From the NCBI GenBank assembly GCA_035649635.1, contig DASRJE010000140.1:1-64000 (forward strand): a stretch of DNA of 64,000 nucleotides. The letters are read 5' to 3'. This stretch comes from Gp6-AA40 sp035649635 (GTDB lineage: Bacteria; Acidobacteriota; Vicinamibacteria; Vicinamibacterales; UBA2999). Shown piece after piece: positions 9,812 through 18,956 of this stretch; within the stretch, counting starts at the first letter, position 1; each line of letters begins with the position of its first letter. The position numbers were made by a program, and so were the translations under genes. Under the pieces are notes generated by a model that searched no databases, was not told the DNA's origin, and saw only the letters and a program-made list of their open reading frames with translations.

Positions 9812-10588
9812 TTGGCTGACACTCCGTTCGTCATCGCCGGACGCACCTTCACATCCCGCCTGATCGTGGGAACGGGCAAGTACTCGTCGCATGCCGTCAT
9901 GGCGCAAGCGCATACCGCCTCTGGCGCCGAGATGGTGACCGTCGCCGTGCGACGCGTGAACATCTCCGATCGCTCGAAGGAATCGCTGCTCGACTACATC
10001 GACGACCGCATCTTCATCCTTCCAAACACCGCGGGCTGCTACACCGCCGATGACGCCATTCGCACGGCGCGATTGGGACGCGAGGCCGGCCTGTCGAACT
10101 GGGTGAAGCTCGAAGTGATTGGCGACGAGCGGACGCTCTTCCCCGACAACGAGGCGCTCATCGAAGCCACGCGCGTGCTCGTCAAGGAAGGCTTCGTGGT
10201 GCTGCCCTACACCAACGACGATCCCGTCGCGTGCCGCAAGCTCGAGGACGCGGGCGCCTCGGCGGTGATGCCGCTGGGTGCGCCGATCGGGTCCGGGCTC
10301 GGCATTCAGAACGCCAACAACATCCGTATCATCCGCGAGTTTTCGAAGGTCCCCGTGATTGTCGATGCCGGCGTAGGAACGGCATCCGACGCCGCGCTCG
10401 CCATGGAGCTGGGCGCCGATGGGGTGCTCATGAACACGGCCATCGCCGGCGCCGAGCAGCCGGTGCAAATGGCCGAAGCGATGAAGCACGCCGTCATCGC
10501 AGGCCGACTCGCGTTCCTGTCGGGCCGAATCGCGCGAAAGATGTACGCCACCGCGAGCAGCCCGCTCGAAGGCGTGATCGGGACGTAG
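9812..10588 (+). CDS. thiG: Thiazole synthase ThiG
   Basis: A 258-residue TIM-barrel enzyme that condenses 1-deoxyxylulose-5-phosphate, dehydroglycine and the ThiS thiocarboxylate into the thiamine thiazole. Family motifs are SRLIVGTGKY, the Schiff-base lysine in NWVKLEVIGD, GAPIGSGLG, VIVDAGVGTASDAALAMELG and VLMNTAIAGA. I choose the TTG at 9812: it has a strong AAGGGAG site 8 bases upstream and gives the usual ThiG N-terminus (LADTPFVIAGRTF). The earlier frame start at 9728 overlaps thiS and reads through a repeat. Confidence 0.93.
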   Translation: MADTPFVIAGRTFTSRLIVGTGKYSSHAVMAQAHTASGAEMVTVAVRRVNISDRSKESLLDYIDDRIFILPNTAGCYTADDAIRTARLGREAGLSNWVKLEVIGDERTLFPDNEALIEATRVLVKEGFVVLPYTNDDPVACRKLEDAGASAVMPLGAPIGSGLGIQNANNIRIIREFSKVPVIVDAGVGTASDAALAMELGADGVLMNTAIAGAEQPVQMAEAMKHAVIAGRLAFLSGRIARKMYATASSPLEGVIGT

Positions 10589-10640
10589 CCACGTCCTTGG
10601 TTCTGGGGCCTTTGTTCGAGGTCCGTCCTGAGCCGCTGTG

Positions 10641-11570
10641 TTACTGAAGTCCCAACAACCGCGCCGGGTTTTGCTTCGCCATCACGTCGAGATCGCGATC
10701 GCTGAAGCCTCGCGTGCGCAGCGCCTCGATGAAGGCGCCGAATCCGTCGGGCGGCAACGGATTTCCCTGCTGACCCAGGTCGGATGACAGAATCGATGAC
10801 GCGACGCCAACCTGTCGAATCGCCGCGGCAATGCCATCGATCCGCGCCGCCGCACCCTGGCCTTCCGGCGAACCGCCGACGAACTCAATGAACGCGCCCA
10901 GTGATGCCGCCTCCTTCATCTGAGGAACATCCATCGACACCGGCGGCTGGATCGCATGCGTGACGATCATCTGCCGCACGCCCTGTTGACGGCCTTCGCG
11001 CAGCAGCATGAGCACTTCAGCCGGAGTGGAATGACCCGTTGCCAGCACGAGATTGTGCTTGGCGATGAGCCCAATGACGGTCTTCACATCGGGAAGAAGC
11101 TCGCCACCCTTCGACACGGACACGAACGGACGCGTCTCTTTCGAAGAGCGAACCTGATTCTCCGCGTCGAACGTCGGCATCCAGACGACACGTCCCCACC
11201 CGCCACTGACACGGGCCATATGATCGACCGCGGCGGGATTGATCCCACCAACCGTCGTATTGAGTGCGATGCCGCCAAAGACTTCGATGTCCGGCACTAC
11301 CTGTCGCACGAGATAGGCGGTACCCGCAGTCGAGTCGTAATGGTTCTTGAGCACGACCGCGCGCATCCCGCGCGACTTGGCAAGTTTCACCACATCGATC
11401 GCGTGAATCGACCTCGGTCGATCGTCGGGATAACTATGAACGTGAACGTCGATCGCTCCCGCCAAGGCCGCTGCCGGCTTTGACGTGCCTTGCGCAAGAC
11501 CGATGGCAACAACAGCAGAAGCCAGTAGCGACGCCCCGATCGTCCGACGCATCATCATCTGCCTCCTCAC
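10641..11570 (-). CDS. Secreted amidohydrolase-like protein (DUF6282 type)
   Basis: A 309-residue protein with an N-terminal signal-like segment (GASLLASAVVAIGLAQG, about residues 12-28). It then resembles metal-dependent hydrolases of the DUF6282 group: DVHVHSYPDDRPRS with the metal-binding HxH, VVLKNHYDSTAGTAYLV, and later TGHSTPAEV and VTHAIQPPVS. The substrate is unknown. It ends NPARLLGLQ, a phrase typical of amidohydrolase C-termini. It stands alone, convergent with thiG (52-base gap). The start could also be one of the next Met codons (11555-11549); this does not change the function call. Confidence 0.75.
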   Translation of the reverse strand: MRRQMMMRRTIGASLLASAVVAIGLAQGTSKPAAALAGAIDVHVHSYPDDRPRSIHAIDVVKLAKSRGMRAVVLKNHYDSTAGTAYLVRQVVPDIEVFGGIALNTTVGGINPAAVDHMARVSGGWGRVVWMPTFDAENQVRSSKETRPFVSVSKGGELLPDVKTVIGLIAKHNLVLATGHSTPAEVLMLLREGRQQGVRQMIVTHAIQPPVSMDVPQMKEAASLGAFIEFVGGSPEGQGAAARIDGIAAAIRQVGVASSILSSDLGQQGNPLPPDGFGAFIEALRTRGFSDRDLDVMAKQNPARLLGLQ

Positions 11571-11580
11571 CTGAAATCTG

Positions 11581-11730
11581 TCGATTATTGATTGGGAAAT
11601 CTTTGATTATTGATTCGTTGTCGACTGTTGATTGGTTGAGTGCTGATTGCGACTAGTAAACGGCAAATCGACAATCAACAATCCCCAATCAACAAGTAAT
11701 CAACAATCGAAGATCGTCAAATCAACAATG
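11581..11730. repeat. AT-rich inverted-repeat stretch (TTGATTATTGATTGGG units)
   Basis: Between the amidohydrolase-like gene and gmd lies an unusually AT-rich stretch. Its left half is made of GATTATTGATTGGG/GACTGTTGATTGG units and its right half of the complement (CGACAATCAACAATCCCCAATCAAC, given here in pieces: CGACAATCAACA then CCCCAATCAAC). It could form a long imperfect hairpin. It is similar in style to the CAACTCCCAA repeats elsewhere but different in sequence. Confidence 0.6.
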
Positions 11731-11746
11731 ACGTACGAGCGCTCCC

Positions 11747-12745
11747 TCAACGCGGGGTCCATGTCGCCGCGGCCGCCTTCGGGAATTCCGACAACATGGC
11801 GATATCCGCGTCGACCATCATCGCTACCAATTTCTCGAACGAGACAGTGGGCTCCCAGCCAAGGACGCGTTTCGCCTTGGACGCGTCGCCAATCAGATGA
11901 TCGACCTCGGCGGGCCGCAGAAACTGCGGATCGACCCGGACATACTTTTGCCAGTCGAGACCTGCGTGTGCAAATGCGGCTTCAACGAGCTGCTGAACCG
12001 AGTGGGTCACACCGGTCGCGATGACGTAGTCGTCGGCCTGGGGCTGCTGCAGCATCATCCACATCGCGCGCACGTAGTCGCCGGCAAATCCCCAGTCCCG
12101 GCAGGCGTCACGGTTACCGAGAGCCAGGTGATCCGACAATCCGAGCTTGATGCGTGCGACGCCGTCGCTGACTTTGCGGGTCACGAACTCCAGCCCGCGC
12201 CGGGGCGACTCATGATTGAAGAGAATGCCGGACACCGCGAACATGTTGTAGCTCTCGCGGTAGTTCACGGTGATGTAGTGGCCGAACACCTTCGAAACGC
12301 CGTACGGGCTCCTCGGATAGAACGGCGTCAGCTCGGTTTGCGGCACTTCGCGGACCCGCCCGTACATCTCGCTGGACGAGGCTTGATACAGCTTGATCGA
12401 CGGGTCGATATGACGGATGGCCTCGAGAAGACGCGTCACCCCCATCGAGTTGTAGTCACCGGTCAGGAGCGGCTGATCCCACGATGCCGGAACGAATGAC
12501 ATCGCGGCCAGGTTGTAGATCTCGTGCGGCTTGACGTCCTGAATCAGCCGCAGCAGCGACAACTGGTCGAGCAGGTCAGCGGGGCGCAGCGAGACGCGAT
12601 CCAGCACGTGCTGGATCCGCCACATGTTCGGCGAGCTCGATCGGCGGACAACGCCAATGACCTCGTACCCTTTCTCGAGAAGCAATTCCGCGAGATACGA
12701 GCCGTCCTGCCCCGTGATTCCAGTGATGACCGCGCGCTTCGCCAT
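11747..12745 (-). CDS. gmd: GDP-mannose 4,6-dehydratase
   Basis: A 332-residue extended SDR that converts GDP-D-mannose to GDP-4-dehydro-6-deoxy-D-mannose. Motifs are the NAD(P)-binding TGITGQDGSYLAE, NLAAMSFVPASW, the catalytic Ser-Tyr-Lys set in QASSSEMYG and YPRSPYGVSKVFGH, NHESPRRG and LGNRDACRDWGFAGDYV. The ATG at 12745 (MAKRAVITG) gives the normal N-terminus; an upstream in-frame start adds 13 low-complexity residues. It lies downstream of an RmlD-like reductase gene, suggesting both act on the same GDP-sugar. Confidence 0.95.
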   Translation of the reverse strand: MAKRAVITGITGQDGSYLAELLLEKGYEVIGVVRRSSSPNMWRIQHVLDRVSLRPADLLDQLSLLRLIQDVKPHEIYNLAAMSFVPASWDQPLLTGDYNSMGVTRLLEAIRHIDPSIKLYQASSSEMYGRVREVPQTELTPFYPRSPYGVSKVFGHYITVNYRESYNMFAVSGILFNHESPRRGLEFVTRKVSDGVARIKLGLSDHLALGNRDACRDWGFAGDYVRAMWMMLQQPQADDYVIATGVTHSVQQLVEAAFAHAGLDWQKYVRVDPQFLRPAEVDHLIGDASKAKRVLGWEPTVSFEKLVAMMVDADIAMLSEFPKAAAATWTPR

Positions 12746-12816
12746 GTGATCTGCTGAACCTGACCCTCCGCCAGCGCCCGCCACCTGAGCGAGCTGTAGC
12801 GTAAATGCTGTTCATT

Positions 12817-13734
12817 CTACGTCGTGAGCGCTCCGCGCGTCGTGAGCCATCGTCGCAGCGCGTCCTGCCAGGCTGGCATCGTGAAGCCGGTGCCCGCGAG
12901 CTTCGCGACGGACAGCGCACAATAGCGCGGACGCGGTGCCCTCAATTTCACGTGATCCATCGTCACCGCAACGAGATTCGGCCGCTGATTCCCAACGATC
13001 GCTGCTACCTCTCGGGCGACGTCGTACCACGAGGCGTGGCCATCATTGACGCAATGGTAAAGTCCGGGCGGCGCATCGGTCGCGGCCAGGTGCCTGGTGG
13101 CGCTCGCGATATCCACCACGTAGCCTGGCGAGACGATTCGATCTGTGAACGCGCGGACCTCGCGTCCTTGTTCGAGGTTGGCGACCATGCCATCGAGCGT
13201 GCCGCGGCGCCCGGTCCAGTTGGCCGGCGAACCAAACAGGCTCTCGACGCGCAGCACATACGCGTGTGGCGCCTCGAACGCAAACCATTCCCCCAACAGT
13301 TTCGTGCACGCGTACGTTCCGCGAGGAGATGGCCGGACATCCTCGGTGTATGGAGCGTTTGCCGATCCGTCAAAGACGAAGTCAGTGCTGTAGTGCACCA
13401 ATCGAGCGCCGACGTTTTCTGCCGCGCGCACCAGATTCTGGACGGCGAAGGCATTGACGGCCAACGCCTCGACCGCCCGGTCCTCGGCGCCATCCACGTC
13501 ATTGAATGCCGCACAGTTCACGATCAGCTGTGGTGAGGCCTCGTCAACGGCTCGATTCACAGCAGCCGAATCGGTGACATCCAGTGTCGCCCGCGTGTGA
13601 GCTGTGACCGTAAGGCCCGCAAATGCCTGAACCATGGCTGCGCCAAGCTGCCCATGGGTGCCCGTGATCAGCACCCGCGTGATCGGATTGAGACTCGTGA
13701 CTGGTACACTTGAGCGAGGGAGCTGCACGGACAT
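12817..13734 (-). CDS. RmlD-like NDP-4-keto-6-deoxysugar reductase
   Basis: An extended SDR of about 305 residues of the RmlD_sub_bind family: RVLITGTHGQLGAAMVQAF, LIVNCAAFNDVDGAED, STDFVFDG and YACTKLLGEWF (Tyr-x-x-x-Lys variant), ending PAWQDALRRWL. In rhamnose operons RmlD makes dTDP-L-rhamnose, but rmlA, rmlB and rmlC are absent here and gmd is adjacent, so reduction of the Gmd product to GDP-D-rhamnose (Rmd role) is equally likely. The start is uncertain: an ATG at 13734 has GAGGAG touching it, while the GTG at 13728 has the same GAGGAG at good spacing. It is divergent from the oxidase gene at 13789. Confidence 0.85.
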   Translation of the reverse strand: MSVQLPRSSVPVTSLNPITRVLITGTHGQLGAAMVQAFAGLTVTAHTRATLDVTDSAAVNRAVDEASPQLIVNCAAFNDVDGAEDRAVEALAVNAFAVQNLVRAAENVGARLVHYSTDFVFDGSANAPYTEDVRPSPRGTYACTKLLGEWFAFEAPHAYVLRVESLFGSPANWTGRRGTLDGMVANLEQGREVRAFTDRIVSPGYVVDIASATRHLAATDAPPGLYHCVNDGHASWYDVAREVAAIVGNQRPNLVAVTMDHVKLRAPRPRYCALSVAKLAGTGFTMPAWQDALRRWLTTRGALTT

Positions 13735-13788
13735 CTCCTCATCGTACTCCAGCCTGGCGAGACGCGCCTCTGAACGACTGTCAAACCA

Positions 13789-14880
13789 ATGGAACAAATC
13801 GACGTCGCCGTTATCGGTGCAGGTGTAATAGGCCTGGCTTCAGCGCTGGCCATCGCGAACAAGGGGCGGAGTGTGTGCATCCTGGAACGCGAAACGAGGC
13901 CGGGACGCGGCACGAGCACTCGCAACAGCCAGGTGATTCATGCCGGCATCTACTATCCGAAAGAGAGTCTCAAGGCTCGGCACTGCGTCGGTGGCGCGCG
14001 AATGCTGTATGAGTTCTGCGCCCGACACAATGTCCCGCATCGTCGTAGCGGAAAGCTGATCGTCGCCCACGATGAACACGAGGTTCAGGCGCTCGAAACG
14101 TTGATGGCGCGCGCGATCGACAACGGCGTCGAGGGCATGGAACTGGTGGAGCAGGCCTTCATCCGAGAGCGTGAACCGCATGTCAAGGTGAGAGTCGCCC
14201 TGTTCTCGCCAAACACAGGCATGCTGGATGCCGAGGCGCTGGTCCATACGCTGGCCAGGCTCTGTCGAGAGAAGGACGCGTTCCTTCTGCCGGGATCGCC
14301 TCTCGTGGGCGCCGACGCCGCTGCCGACGGTATCGCCTTGCGCACGCCGGCCGAATCGATCACCGCGCGTTGCGTCGTCAACGCCGCGGGGCTATACGCA
14401 GACGACGTGTCGGCAATGTTGGGAGGAAAGTCGTTCACGATCTATCCCTGCCGGGGCGAGTACGCGGAACTGGTGCCGGCAAAGCGCGACCTCGTCAACG
14501 GGCTGGTCTACCCGCTTCCCCACACGCACGGACTGGGCGTGCACGTGACCAAGACGATCGGGGGTAACGTGACGTTCGGGCCAACGGCGACTTATCAGGA
14601 CCGGAAGAACGACTACGAAAACGATCGGATCCCGGTCGAGAGCTTCCTCGAGCCAGCCAGGGAGTTGCTGCCGGAAATCACGCTCGCGGATCTCAGGCTG
14701 GGAGGAAGCGGTATTCGGTCAAAGCTCCACCCTCCTGAAGTTGCGTTCGCGGACTTCATGATTGAGAGGGACGAGGTGAACCCGCGCGTGATTCAGGTGG
14801 CGGGTATCGAGTCACCAGGGCTGACGTCGTGTCTGTCTATCGGGGATCAGGTCGCGGATCTGGTGGAAGAAAGTCTGTAA
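13789..14880 (+). CDS. lhgO: FAD-dependent L-2-hydroxyglutarate oxidase-like protein
   Basis: A 363-residue DAO-superfamily oxidoreductase with the FAD fold at the N-terminus (DVAVIGAGVIGLASALAIA) and LhgO-type segments: RNSQVIHAGIYYP, CRGEYAEL, HTHGLGVHVTKTIGGNVTFGPTA, LRLGGSGIRSKL, GIESPGLTSCLSIG. LhgO oxidises L-2-hydroxyglutarate to 2-oxoglutarate and passes electrons to the quinone pool. It is one of only three plus-strand genes in the polysaccharide half, and its stop codon abuts that of the convergent methyltransferase gene with no gap. A sugar or hydroxy-acid role in the locus is possible but not shown. Confidence 0.85.
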   Translation: MEQIDVAVIGAGVIGLASALAIANKGRSVCILERETRPGRGTSTRNSQVIHAGIYYPKESLKARHCVGGARMLYEFCARHNVPHRRSGKLIVAHDEHEVQALETLMARAIDNGVEGMELVEQAFIREREPHVKVRVALFSPNTGMLDAEALVHTLARLCREKDAFLLPGSPLVGADAAADGIALRTPAESITARCVVNAAGLYADDVSAMLGGKSFTIYPCRGEYAELVPAKRDLVNGLVYPLPHTHGLGVHVTKTIGGNVTFGPTATYQDRKNDYENDRIPVESFLEPARELLPEITLADLRLGGSGIRSKLHPPEVAFADFMIERDEVNPRVIQVAGIESPGLTSCLSIGDQVADLVEESL

Positions 14881-15846
14881 CTAGGCGCGCTTAAACTCCA
14901 GCGCTATGACTCCCTCGCCGGGTAGGGCGTCGATCGAAGAATAAATCTGAAAGTGGCGGCCCATCATGTATCCCTCTCGCCAGAAGGGGTAGGGGAGGCC
15001 TTTCATCTTCTGCTGGGCGTTCCGCCCGAAGTATCCGGGCTCGCTTTCACCGTACACCGTCATCTGGCTCGGCTCACCCAGAATCGACAACACGCGCTCG
15101 CGCAGCGATGACACGTCGTAGAAGCGCTGGAAGAAAAAGTGCCCTTCCGAATCAGGTCTGGCAAGGTTGTATTCGTCATAGTCGCGGTACTGGTCGTAGC
15201 CAGCCGCCGTGCAAGGCAGTGTCAGCAAGAGCGACCCTCCGGGTGCCAGAAGGCGCCGGACGTTCTCGAGCGCGGGCCGTTCGTCGACGATGTGCTCGAA
15301 GACGGAGATGGAGGTGATCGCGTCGAAGCGCTCACCGTCGAGTGCCGCGGACTCGATGGGTTCCGCGCTGAAGTGGCAGCGCCGGGACAGTGACAGCGCG
15401 TTCGCCCACTGGCGCGTGGTGTCGAGATCAGCTCGATCGGGATTGATGAACCAGGCGCGCTCGACACCGAAGCGCCGCACGTACGTCAACGGCAGGAAGC
15501 GAGGCGAGGAGACGTCCAGATAGGCCCGCACTCGCCTGAGTCGCCGCAGTCTCGACCACGCCCAATCGAACTCGAAGTAACGCGTCGAGTCCATGGGATA
15601 GAGGGCGAGCCGTCCCGCCTGCGCTATCAGCCCCTTTCCACCGTGCGCTGCAAGGCGAAGCGCCGTGTCCACGGCTTCGATGTGAAACCGCATCCCCGGT
15701 GTACCAATGGCGGCTGCCGCCAACGCGTACGACGGCACGAGCACGATGCTGGCCAGGCCGTGCGCGAGGAGCATCAACATCGTCGGATTCCGACGCTCGA
15801 CACGCCGTACCAGCACGCGCGGCTCGTATCGAAGCGCGTTACTCAT
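14881..15846 (-). CDS. Class I SAM-dependent methyltransferase
   Basis: A 321-residue protein. The SAM-binding region is recognisable from RAYLDVSSPRFLP (motif I region), SISVFEHIVDERPALENV and LLAPGGSLLLTLPC (motifs of class I methyltransferases). A hydrophobic stretch near residues 20-45 (MLMLLAHGLASIVLVPSYAL) might bind membrane. Position at the end of the GT2/GT2/GT4 run suggests it modifies a sugar or lipid-linked glycan; the exact target cannot be named. Confidence 0.75.
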   Translation of the reverse strand: MSNALRYEPRVLVRRVERRNPTMLMLLAHGLASIVLVPSYALAAAAIGTPGMRFHIEAVDTALRLAAHGGKGLIAQAGRLALYPMDSTRYFEFDWAWSRLRRLRRVRAYLDVSSPRFLPLTYVRRFGVERAWFINPDRADLDTTRQWANALSLSRRCHFSAEPIESAALDGERFDAITSISVFEHIVDERPALENVRRLLAPGGSLLLTLPCTAAGYDQYRDYDEYNLARPDSEGHFFFQRFYDVSSLRERVLSILGEPSQMTVYGESEPGYFGRNAQQKMKGLPYPFWREGYMMGRHFQIYSSIDALPGEGVIALEFKRA

Positions 15847-15924
15847 ATGTCGGTCCGAGGCATCGGAGACTTCGGAGCAAACGGTTCACCACGGAGTGTC
15901 CATCCGGTTCCTCCGTAACCTCCG

Positions 15925-16788
15925 TTAACTCGAGGCGCGCAGTTGCCACCAGCACCGCACGCCCAACAGCGCCCGTGCGACAAGGCGTCTCGGGTTCAAG
16001 GCGCCGGGCGCCACGTGCGTCGCGTAATACAAGTACGCGCTCGCGTGAAACGCCCTGATCGACGACCGCCTGGCGGTCTGACTGGACCAACCAACATGGT
16101 GCACGGCCGTCGCGCCAGGCACGTAGCGAACGTGGAAACCGCGGTTACGGAGCCTTCTACACAGGTCAGCGTCTTCCCAATACAGAAAAAAGCGCTCATC
16201 GAAACCGCCAGTCGCGACGAACGCGTCTCGCCGTACGAGCATGCACGCGCCGGATAACCAGTCGACGACGACACTCGAGGCACCCGTGCGAACGGCTTCA
16301 TCGACTACGACGTTACGACGCGCGACGGCGAGAAATGGCAGCAGGGAGCGAAGCGCGCCCGTACGACCGAAAAGCCCCGTCAGCATGTCCGGATCACCGC
16401 GTGCGCTTCCCTGCACCTTGCCATCGGGATCGAGAATCCGTGGTCCCACCACGGCACAGGACGGCTCGGCGTCGAGCACGGATCGCAACGTGGATAGTGC
16501 CCCTGAGATCAATCGACAGTCCGGATTGATCAGCAGCAGCAAGGGTGCCGCGGCCAAGGCGGCCGCCTGATTGACCGCCCGGCCGAATCCAACATTTGCC
16601 GGGTTGCGAATCAACGTGGCCTGCGGGAACGTCTCGACGACGGCCGCGCTGTCATCGCTCGAGGCGTTGTCGACAACGACGGCTTCCCATGGAACCCTTG
16701 CGCAGTCGCGTTGAATGGATCGCAACGCGACCGCCAGCTCATCTCCCGCGTTGTAGTTCACCAGGATCGCGGTCACTTGCGGCATCAT
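15925..16788 (-). CDS. GT2 family glycosyltransferase (rhamnosyltransferase-like)
   Basis: A 287-residue GT-A fold glycosyltransferase with N-terminal VTAILVNYNAGDEL, donor site VVVDNASSDDS, the metal-binding LLLINPDCRL (DxD-like), SGACMLVRRDAF and GGFDERFFLYWEDADLCRR. The pattern is that of WbbL-type rhamnosyltransferases. Its start overlaps the stop of the upstream GT2 gene (ATGA at 16785-16788), so it is translated as part of the same operon. Confidence 0.9.
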   Translation of the reverse strand: MMPQVTAILVNYNAGDELAVALRSIQRDCARVPWEAVVVDNASSDDSAAVVETFPQATLIRNPANVGFGRAVNQAAALAAAPLLLLINPDCRLISGALSTLRSVLDAEPSCAVVGPRILDPDGKVQGSARGDPDMLTGLFGRTGALRSLLPFLAVARRNVVVDEAVRTGASSVVVDWLSGACMLVRRDAFVATGGFDERFFLYWEDADLCRRLRNRGFHVRYVPGATAVHHVGWSSQTARRSSIRAFHASAYLYYATHVAPGALNPRRLVARALLGVRCWWQLRASS

Positions 16789-17831
16789 CGACCGCCCCCG
16801 GCCAGTTCCGCGTCGAAGTGCTTTTCACGCAGCTTCGTCGAAAGCCAACGGGTCTCTAGCATGGGTCGAAGCGCGGCGACATCGACACGTCGTGTTCGCT
16901 GCACGCGCCAACGTTTGCGCAGCGCTCGCGGCATCCCGGCCAAGGCAGCGAGCTTTGCTCGCGCGAACGCGCCAAAGGCACCCCTGCGCGCGAAGTGGAC
17001 CGACGCCGCCGCGACGTAAATCACGTGGCTCGGCAGTGTCGTCAGCAGCAGCGAAATCGGCGTGTTCTTGATGTAGAGCCATTCGAGATTGCGCTGACCG
17101 TGAAAGACCGCGAACGTACTGATTCGCCCGATCGTGGCGCTCCCATGGTGCCGAACGACGGCGTTGGCCACATAACCGCATCGATATCCGAGCAGCCGCG
17201 CGCGATACGAGAGATCTACGTCTTCGTGCGATGCGAAGAAGTCCTCGTCGAAGCCATCGAGCTCGTCGAACACCCGCTTGGGCATCAGGCACGCGGCGCC
17301 GCACACACCAAAGACCTCGGTCGACTCGGCCGCCATCTCGACGCGCGCGCCATGGTATCGCTTGAACGCGCCGCCCGAGGCGAGCATGCTGTCGCCCGCG
17401 CTGTCGATCAGATTCGGGTCGTGCATGTACACGATTCGCGAGGTAACGAGCGTGGGACCTGCCTGTTCGTCGATGCCGGAGACAAGCGCCTGAAGCCACC
17501 CCGGCTCTGGCACCGCATCGTTGTTCAGCAAAGCGACGAAACGACCACGCGCTTCGCGGACCCCCGCATTGTTGCCGCCGGCGAACCCACGATTTTCCGG
17601 TAGCGCGACGACCCGCACCCACGGAAACCGCTCGCGAACGAAGGCCACGGAACCATCCGTCGACGCGTTGTCGACGAGTATCGTTTCTGCGCCGACGCCA
17701 TCCTGGGCGGCCACGGCATTCAGGCATGCCTCGAGGAAGTGGCGACCATTCCAGTTCACGATCACCACCGAGACTAAGACCCCGGGGGTGATTTCCCCTG
17801 GAACTCGCGCGGAAATCACACCCGGTGTCAT
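16785..17831 (-). CDS. GT2 family glycosyltransferase with repeat-derived N-terminus
   Basis: A 348-residue GT2 enzyme: VSVVIVNWNGRHFLEACL, LVDNASTDGS, FVALLNNDAVPEPGW, GAACLMPKRVFDELDGFDEDFFASHEDVDLSYR. Its ATG overlaps the TGA of the upstream GT4 gene (17828-17831). The first 17 residues (MTPGVISARVPGEITPG) are the translation of the palindromic repeat at 17776-17830; the normal domain begins only after it at VLVSVVIVNWNG. Thus the repeat either became part of the protein or the true start is just after it (GTG near 17779). Confidence 0.9.
   Translation of the reverse strand: MTPGVISARVPGEITPGVLVSVVIVNWNGRHFLEACLNAVAAQDGVGAETILVDNASTDGSVAFVRERFPWVRVVALPENRGFAGGNNAGVREARGRFVALLNNDAVPEPGWLQALVSGIDEQAGPTLVTSRIVYMHDPNLIDSAGDSMLASGGAFKRYHGARVEMAAESTEVFGVCGAACLMPKRVFDELDGFDEDFFASHEDVDLSYRARLLGYRCGYVANAVVRHHGSATIGRISTFAVFHGQRNLEWLYIKNTPISLLLTTLPSHVIYVAAASVHFARRGAFGAFARAKLAALAGMPRALRKRWRVQRTRRVDVAALRPMLETRWLSTKLREKHFDAELAGGGR
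17776..17830. repeat. GACACCGGGTGTGATTTCC inverted repeat, copy 1
   Basis: Two facing arms, GACCCCGGGGGTGATTTCC and GGAAATCACACCCGGTGTC, around a short loop. Compared with the other two copies (37811-37867 and 55044-55093) one arm here has drifted. It lies at the GT4/GT2 junction and encodes the N-terminus of the GT2 protein. Confidence 0.8.
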
Positions 17832-18955
17832 ATCCGGCGACCTTCCGCGACCCGCTGATAGACATCGCGGGTGATACGAGCGGTGCGCTCCCAGGTGAAC
17901 ATCGCCGCGCGTGACAGGCCATCCGCACGGAGTCGCGCGCGAAGCACTGAATCAGTCATCACCTGGGTAATGGCGTCGGCCCACAGCTTCCAGTCGTCCG
18001 GATCGAGGAGCATGCCAGACTCGCCCACGACTTCGGGGATCGACGCGGCGCGCGACGCCAGCACGGGCGTACCGCTGGCCATGGCCTCGACGAGCGGCAA
18101 TCCGAATCCCTCGTAGCGCGAGGGATACACGAGGGCGGCGGCGCCATGATAAAGCGCGCGCAAGACTGGTTCGGAAACCGCCCCCAGTCGAACGACCGCA
18201 TCGCCAGCGCCAGCGTCCGCCACCATCGCGGTCAATCGATCGCCGATGCTGCGATCGACGCCCGCGAGCACGAGTGAGAGAGGAGTCGGCGCAAGCCGGC
18301 GGCGCGCCTCCCTGAGCGCGTGCACGACGATTGAAAGGTTGCGTCGTTCGTGGAGATCGCCGACGTGCAAGAGGAAAGGCATGGCGACTCCCTCCGGCAG
18401 CGGGATTGATGCCGGTGGATCGCTCGCGCAGAAGATCTCCGAAGCGCCGAGCGGCGCTACCGTAATGCGATCGAGCGCAATGCCGTAGGCCGCCGCGATC
18501 TCGCCGCGCGAAAACTCCGAGTCGGTGAGGATGTGGGCAGCAGCGCGCGCGCTGCGCCGGTAGAAGCTCCGTCGCAGCCAGTCCCGGCGATACGGGTACC
18601 ACTCTGGGTGGCGCTCGTAACTGACGTCGTGGATCGTGAGGACGGTCGGCACCGAGGCATGGAGCGGCGCCGTGTAGGCAGGGGCGTGAATCAGATCGAC
18701 CGCAACGCGTCGAGCGGCGCGCGGGAGGCCAACGGTGGCCCACCCCAGGTTGGTTGGTGGATGCCAGGGCTCAGGAACGCGTCGCACGCCTGCAGGCACT
18801 GAATCCGCCGAGCCGCCCAGCGCGACCAATTCGATCTGCGCGTGCGCATCGTCGGTCGCCAGGAGCGCCGGCACCAGCTCGGCGACATAGCGGCGAACGC
18901 CGGCGGCAGGGGACGCGAATGCCCGTCCGTCGATTCCTACTCGGAGCCTGCGCAC
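17828..18955 (-). CDS. GT4 family glycosyltransferase
   Basis: A 375-residue GT-B enzyme: N-terminal RVGIDGRAFASPAAGVRRYV, HDVSYERHPEWYP, LLHVGDLHERRNL, and the nucleotide-sugar site YPSRYEGFGLPLVEAMASG with PVLASRAASIPEVVGESG. It is a retaining transferase of the mannosyl/galactosyl type; acceptor unknown. It lies one base downstream of the initiating transferase gene and overlaps the next GT2 gene by 4 bases. Confidence 0.92.
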   Translation of the reverse strand: MRRLRVGIDGRAFASPAAGVRRYVAELVPALLATDDAHAQIELVALGGSADSVPAGVRRVPEPWHPPTNLGWATVGLPRAARRVAVDLIHAPAYTAPLHASVPTVLTIHDVSYERHPEWYPYRRDWLRRSFYRRSARAAAHILTDSEFSRGEIAAAYGIALDRITVAPLGASEIFCASDPPASIPLPEGVAMPFLLHVGDLHERRNLSIVVHALREARRRLAPTPLSLVLAGVDRSIGDRLTAMVADAGAGDAVVRLGAVSEPVLRALYHGAAALVYPSRYEGFGLPLVEAMASGTPVLASRAASIPEVVGESGMLLDPDDWKLWADAITQVMTDSVLRARLRADGLSRAAMFTWERTARITRDVYQRVAEGRRI

Positions 18956-18956
18956 G

